From: Leptolyngbyaceae cyanobacterium RM1_1_2
GTDB lineage: Bacteria; Cyanobacteriota; Cyanobacteriia; Phormidesmidales; Phormidesmidaceae
Length of the DNA stretch: 64,000 nt
Direction of reading: 5' to 3'
Assembly (NCBI GenBank): GCA_012032345.1
Contig: JAAUQI010000019.1
Location: 1-64,000, forward strand
Under the pieces are notes generated by a model. It was not told the origin of the DNA and ran no database searches. It saw nothing but the letters and a program-made list of their open reading frames with translations. Within the stretch, counting starts at the first letter, position 1, and every line of letters begins with the position of its first letter. The translations under genes were made by a program, and so were the position numbers. Below are positions 60,833 through 64,000 of the stretch, piece by piece.

Positions 60833-62452
60833 GTGGCGTTTGATCTAACTGGGTACCCAACCCGGCCTGTAGCAGTGGGCGATCGCGCTATGGTGGTCTG
60901 CCCGCACGCGCTGGCGTCTGAGGTGGGGGTGGCGCTGCTGCGGCAGGGTGGCAGTGCGGTGGATGCAGCGATCGCAGTGAATGCGGCCCTAGCCGTGGTC
61001 TATCCTCACATGACCGGCATCGGCGGCGACTCGTTTTGGCTGATTTACAGCGCCGCTGAGAACAAAATCTACGGGCTGAATGGGTCGGGACGATCGGGGC
61101 AGGCGGCGACCCGCGAGTTCTACACCGCCCAAAACCTTAGCGCCATTCCTCAGCGGGGGCCGCTGGCGGCCGTTACGGTGCCTGGTATTGTAGACGCCTG
61201 GAATGAAGCCCATCAGCGCTGGGGCCAGCTGCCGTGGTCGCAGCTATTAGAGCCTGCGATCGCGCTGGCAGAGCAGGGCTACCCGGTAACTGCCTCCCAA
61301 GCGCGCTGGACTCAGCGAGACCAAGAAATTTTGGTCGCCTACCCCGGCAGTCGTAGCGCTTTTTTGCCAGGGGGACAACCGCCTCAGCCAGGAGATCGCC
61401 TGAGCAATCCGGCCCTAGCCCAGACCCTCAAAACTTTAGCGGCTCAGGGGCGAGATGCTTTTTATCAGGGGGAGATTGCTGAGGCTTTAGTCGGGGGCCT
61501 GCGATCGCTAGGGGGCGTTTTACAGCTCGAAGATTTTGCTCATCACCGCTCTACCTGGACAGACCCAATTAGTACGTCCTACCGGGGCTACCGGGTCTAC
61601 GAGATGCCGCCGAATACTCAAGGCTTGGCGGTGCTGCAAATGCTAAATCTAATTGAGCCGTTTGATCTGTTGCAGATGGGCCTCAACAGCGCCGACTACT
61701 ATCACCTGCTGGTGGAGGTCACCAAGCTGGCCTTTGCTGAGCGCGATCGCTGGCTGAGCGATCCTGATTTTGTAAAGATTCCGGTTGAGAGGCTGATTTC
61801 TAAAGCCTACAGCGATCGCCATCGCCATCAAATCAGCCTGACTCAGGCTAATGCCTACCTGCCCAACGCGCTCGGCGGCGATACCACCTATACAGCCGTG
61901 GTTGACCCGTTTGGCAACGCCGTTTCTTTAATTCAAAGCCTGTATTTTGACTTTGGCTCCGGTGTGGTGCCAGGAAACACAGGCGTAATTTTACAAAATC
62001 GAGGCTCTTTCTTTTCTCTACAAAACAGTCACGTCAACTGTCTGGAACCGGGCAAACGCACTTTTCATACGCTGATTCCGGCTATGGTGACTCACGCCGA
62101 CGGACGCCCAGCCATTGTCTTAGGCACAATGGGGGGCGAGGGGCAGCCGCAAACCCAAATAGCGCTTTTGACCCGAATGATTGACTTTGGCTTAGATCCG
62201 CAAACCGCTATTGATTTACCCCGCTGGTTGTGGGGGCGCACTTGGGGAGAAGCCAGCAGCCAGCTATGCTTGGAGCAGCCAGTTGAGGCCGAGGTGCAGG
62301 CTCAGCTAAAGCAGCGTCAGCATCCTCTAAAAATCGTCCCAGCCTGGTCTGAGCAAATGGGCCACGCCCACGCCATTGCCATTGATACTCAAACAGGGCA
62401 GTTCACGGCTGGCTGCGATCCCCGCAGCGACGGTGCCGCCCTGGGCTATTAG
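60833..62452 (+). CDS. ggt: Gamma-glutamyltransferase
   Basis: The enzyme cleaves glutathione and gamma-glutamyl compounds. A GTG at 60833, with AAAGGAG before it, starts a 539-aa protein. The pro-enzyme pattern is visible: HMTGIGGDSFWLIY near residue 60, LNGSGRSGQAATREFY near 82, and the autocleavage/nucleophile Thr in GGDTTYTAVVDPFGNAVSLI near 344. GSGVVPGNTGVILQNRG near 378 and TMGGEGQPQTQIALL near 442 complete the substrate site. No signal peptide is evident, unlike the periplasmic E. coli enzyme, so it may be cytoplasmic. It ends 3 bp past the restored stop of the convergent histidine kinase. Confidence 0.93.
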   Translation: MAFDLTGYPTRPVAVGDRAMVVCPHALASEVGVALLRQGGSAVDAAIAVNAALAVVYPHMTGIGGDSFWLIYSAAENKIYGLNGSGRSGQAATREFYTAQNLSAIPQRGPLAAVTVPGIVDAWNEAHQRWGQLPWSQLLEPAIALAEQGYPVTASQARWTQRDQEILVAYPGSRSAFLPGGQPPQPGDRLSNPALAQTLKTLAAQGRDAFYQGEIAEALVGGLRSLGGVLQLEDFAHHRSTWTDPISTSYRGYRVYEMPPNTQGLAVLQMLNLIEPFDLLQMGLNSADYYHLLVEVTKLAFAERDRWLSDPDFVKIPVERLISKAYSDRHRHQISLTQANAYLPNALGGDTTYTAVVDPFGNAVSLIQSLYFDFGSGVVPGNTGVILQNRGSFFSLQNSHVNCLEPGKRTFHTLIPAMVTHADGRPAIVLGTMGGEGQPQTQIALLTRMIDFGLDPQTAIDLPRWLWGRTWGEASSQLCLEQPVEAEVQAQLKQRQHPLKIVPAWSEQMGHAHAIAIDTQTGQFTAGCDPRSDGAALGY

Positions 62453-62501
62453 TCATCACTCCCGGCGGCTGGGAGCATCAGGGTAAAACAGCTTCCCTGC
62501 C

Positions 62502-63578
62502 CTACCTGAGACTGCACGGTGAGCGAGCGTTGTGCATTTCAGCGATGCGGCGGGACAGATGCAGCCCCAACCCACTGCCTGAGCGCCGATGCTTACCCGG
62601 TCGAAACCACTCAAAAATTTCGGCTTGTTCCTCAGAGGAAATACCAGGGCCACTGTCCTCCACCTTGAGCTGCACCCAGCGCTGAATTTGGCGCTCTGAA
62701 TTTACCTGAGCCGAGATATCCAGGCAAATTTGCACATAGCCCTGATCGGTAAACTTGATGGCGTTACTCAGAACATTGGTGACAATTCGCCGTAGTTCTA
62801 AGCGATCGCCGATGACGTTATAAGCTCTACTGCGATCGAAACTAAGCTTCAGCTCTAATCCTTTTTCACTCGCAAGTGGCTCCAGTTCACTGGCTACGTT
62901 TTCGACTAAATCCGTTAGGTTCACCGTGGAGGGTGTCAGGCTCTTGTGACCAGCTTCATGCCGATAGACCTCTAGTAGCGTGTTGGTCATCTGCAGCAGG
63001 TTTTTGTTGTTTTCTAAAACATTGGCGATCGCGGTTTGCATATCTGTGGGGGCTGCCCCAAAGGCTCCCTCAAGACAAAACTGCAAAACCCGGTTAGCAG
63101 CCACCAGCGGCGTTCTCAGGTCATGGGTCAGACGGGCAACAAAATCGTCTCGCTGCCGCAAGATCTCGGTCTGCTCGTCAATGCTGTTTTTGAGCCGCAG
63201 CAGCGATCGTACCCGAGCCATCAGTTCATCAATCTCTACGGGCTTGCGAATGAAGTCATCAGCTCCCACATCAAGCCCCTTAACCACGCTCGGCTGATTA
63301 TGAGCCGTAGTTAACAGAATGGGAATGTAGGGCAGATTCTTGTCTTCTCGAATCCGCCGTGTCACCTCGTAGCCGTCCATTCTGGGCATCATCACGTCTA
63401 GCAAAACCAGATCAGGTGGATTGTCATGAATGGCTGCTAAAGCTGCCTCACCACTCTCAACGCAAAGAATCTCGTATCCTGACCCTTCTAAAATAGCTTC
63501 AACCAGCTCCAGGTTATCTGGCAGGTCATCAACCACTAATATTCTGTTGGCTCTACTGTCAGCCTCGGCGTTGGTCAT
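62502..63578 (-). CDS. Response regulator–histidine kinase hybrid, C terminus frameshifted
   Basis: The protein has an N-terminal receiver domain (RILVVDDLPDNLELVEAILE at residues 12-31; D61 in LVLLDVMMPRMDGY) and a linker. The kinase core follows with H-box FVARLTHDLRTPLVAANRVL at 147-166 (H152), N-box VTNVLSNAIKFTDQGY near 257, G1 box VEDSGPGISSEE near 303, and G2 box GSGLGLHLSRRIAEMH near 333. The reading frame ends at 62502 after NARSPCSLR. In the next frame the normal family tail continues (RSLTVQSQVGQGSCFTLMLP, then AAGSDD-stop at 62449), so one base seems to be missing near 62524-62529. The ATP lid is intact; only the last strand is altered. Confidence 0.88.
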   Translation of the reverse strand: MTNAEADSRANRILVVDDLPDNLELVEAILEGSGYEILCVESGEAALAAIHDNPPDLVLLDVMMPRMDGYEVTRRIREDKNLPYIPILLTTAHNQPSVVKGLDVGADDFIRKPVEIDELMARVRSLLRLKNSIDEQTEILRQRDDFVARLTHDLRTPLVAANRVLQFCLEGAFGAAPTDMQTAIANVLENNKNLLQMTNTLLEVYRHEAGHKSLTPSTVNLTDLVENVASELEPLASEKGLELKLSFDRSRAYNVIGDRLELRRIVTNVLSNAIKFTDQGYVQICLDISAQVNSERQIQRWVQLKVEDSGPGISSEEQAEIFEWFRPGKHRRSGSGLGLHLSRRIAEMHNARSPCSLR

Positions 63579-64000
63579 ATCACTACAAACGTATTTTCTA
63601 TTCGAGCTGAAATAGCAGGTATTTTAAAGCATCATTCTAACGGCAAGAATCATTAGACTGACTCTTCAAATAGGTCAGGCTTTCAAGAAAAAATATTGTG
63701 CTATTTCTCAAGTATGGGGGATGGCAAAAAGGTTTTTTTGAGCTATCAGCTATTCTTAGCAGCCTTACGTAGTTCTTCTAATACATAGCATGTACTTTAG
63801 ATTTTTGCTGGTGAATACTCTGCCTTTTCCTGACCTGAGAACTCAGGCTGAACCTAGCGCAGTCTTCTTTAAATCTAACTTTTGGCTGATTAATTTGCTG
63901 CTGTTAAGTCTCTACGTCTGCTGATAGATGACCCCTACAGTGCTTGCTGAGATGCTAGAAGACTGAATCCTAATTATTAATTAACGACAGTCACTCCTCA
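63579..64000. other. Terminal region without a confident gene
   Basis: No recognised gene occurs in these 422 bp. A 45-codon frame from the ATG at 63790 (MYFRFLLVNTLPFPDLRTQA, onward to a stop near 63926) has two hydrophobic stretches but no ribosome-binding site and may be chance. The sequence is AT-richer than its surroundings, consistent with a promoter region. Confidence 0.4.

Overview
This window comes from a cyanobacterium. HIP1 palindromes (GCGATCGC) are scattered through almost every gene. There is an NTRC-type thioredoxin reductase–thioredoxin fusion, a GH57 glucan branching enzyme, a DUF1206 protein, LpxD, and a Nat/Bgt-like amino-acid ABC transporter next to an NtcA-like promoter. 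Together these fit a filamentous Leptolyngbya-like or Nodosilinea-like genome, but the sequence alone does not fix the genus.

Layout. 1-4.0 kb: the edge of an IS630-type transposase, an unknown secreted proline-rich protein, recA and small unknown ORFs. 4.0-9.4 kb: an NDP-sugar pyrophosphorylase, a frameshifted GT-C membrane glycosyltransferase, a type IV pilin-like gene, a TPR-like protein, and a probable small RNA or attenuated leader (about 8842-9042) before an 84-aa protein. 9.45-17.1 kb: two adjacent O-antigen-ligase/TPR proteins behind a WcaJ-like initiating sugar transferase, with a divergent WecG/TagA glycosyltransferase. 17.2-19.4 kb: a REP-associated tyrosine transposase (RAYT) with its REP palindromes, then a metallo-aminopeptidase-like gene. 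19.45-33.0 kb: a minus-strand surface-polysaccharide operon with ABC exporter (Wzm/Wzt type), an FAD oxidoreductase, FkbM and class-I methyltransferases, four GT2 and one GT4 glycosyltransferases, and a cassette of CMP-sugar synthetase, D-2-hydroxyacid dehydrogenase, SDR and a DUF115/sialyltransferase-like protein. 33-39.8 kb: a Uma2 protein, GHL10 glycosidase, NTRC, DUF1206 and a duplicated-domain lipoprotein.

39.9-42.4 kb is a toxin-antitoxin graveyard. An intact MntA/HepT-like pair lies between two nearly identical 235-bp repeats, each holding the tail of a YoeB/Txe toxin. One copy carries a 91-bp MITE whose TA target duplication can be read directly from the other copy. A PIN-toxin tail, another orphan coding fragment and a DUF433 / truncated DUF5615 / unknown gene trio lie alongside.

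42.4-63.6 kb is mostly housekeeping: branching enzyme, lpxD, rlmD, the natF-natG-natH-bgtA-like transporter, a coiled-coil protein, two polysaccharide deacetylase-family proteins (one fused to a phosphodiester-glycosidase domain), an Ap4A phosphorylase-like protein, a gamma-glutamylcyclotransferase, leuS, an OmpR-type regulator, gamma-glutamyltransferase, and a response regulator-histidine kinase with a frameshifted C terminus.

Most of the left half can be read as one surface-glycan programme: nucleotide-sugar supply, lipid-linked initiation, assembly, ABC export, and ligation to lipid or possibly to pilin. I saw no CRISPR array, tRNA or rRNA. All functional calls rest on reading the translated sequences by eye, without database searches.
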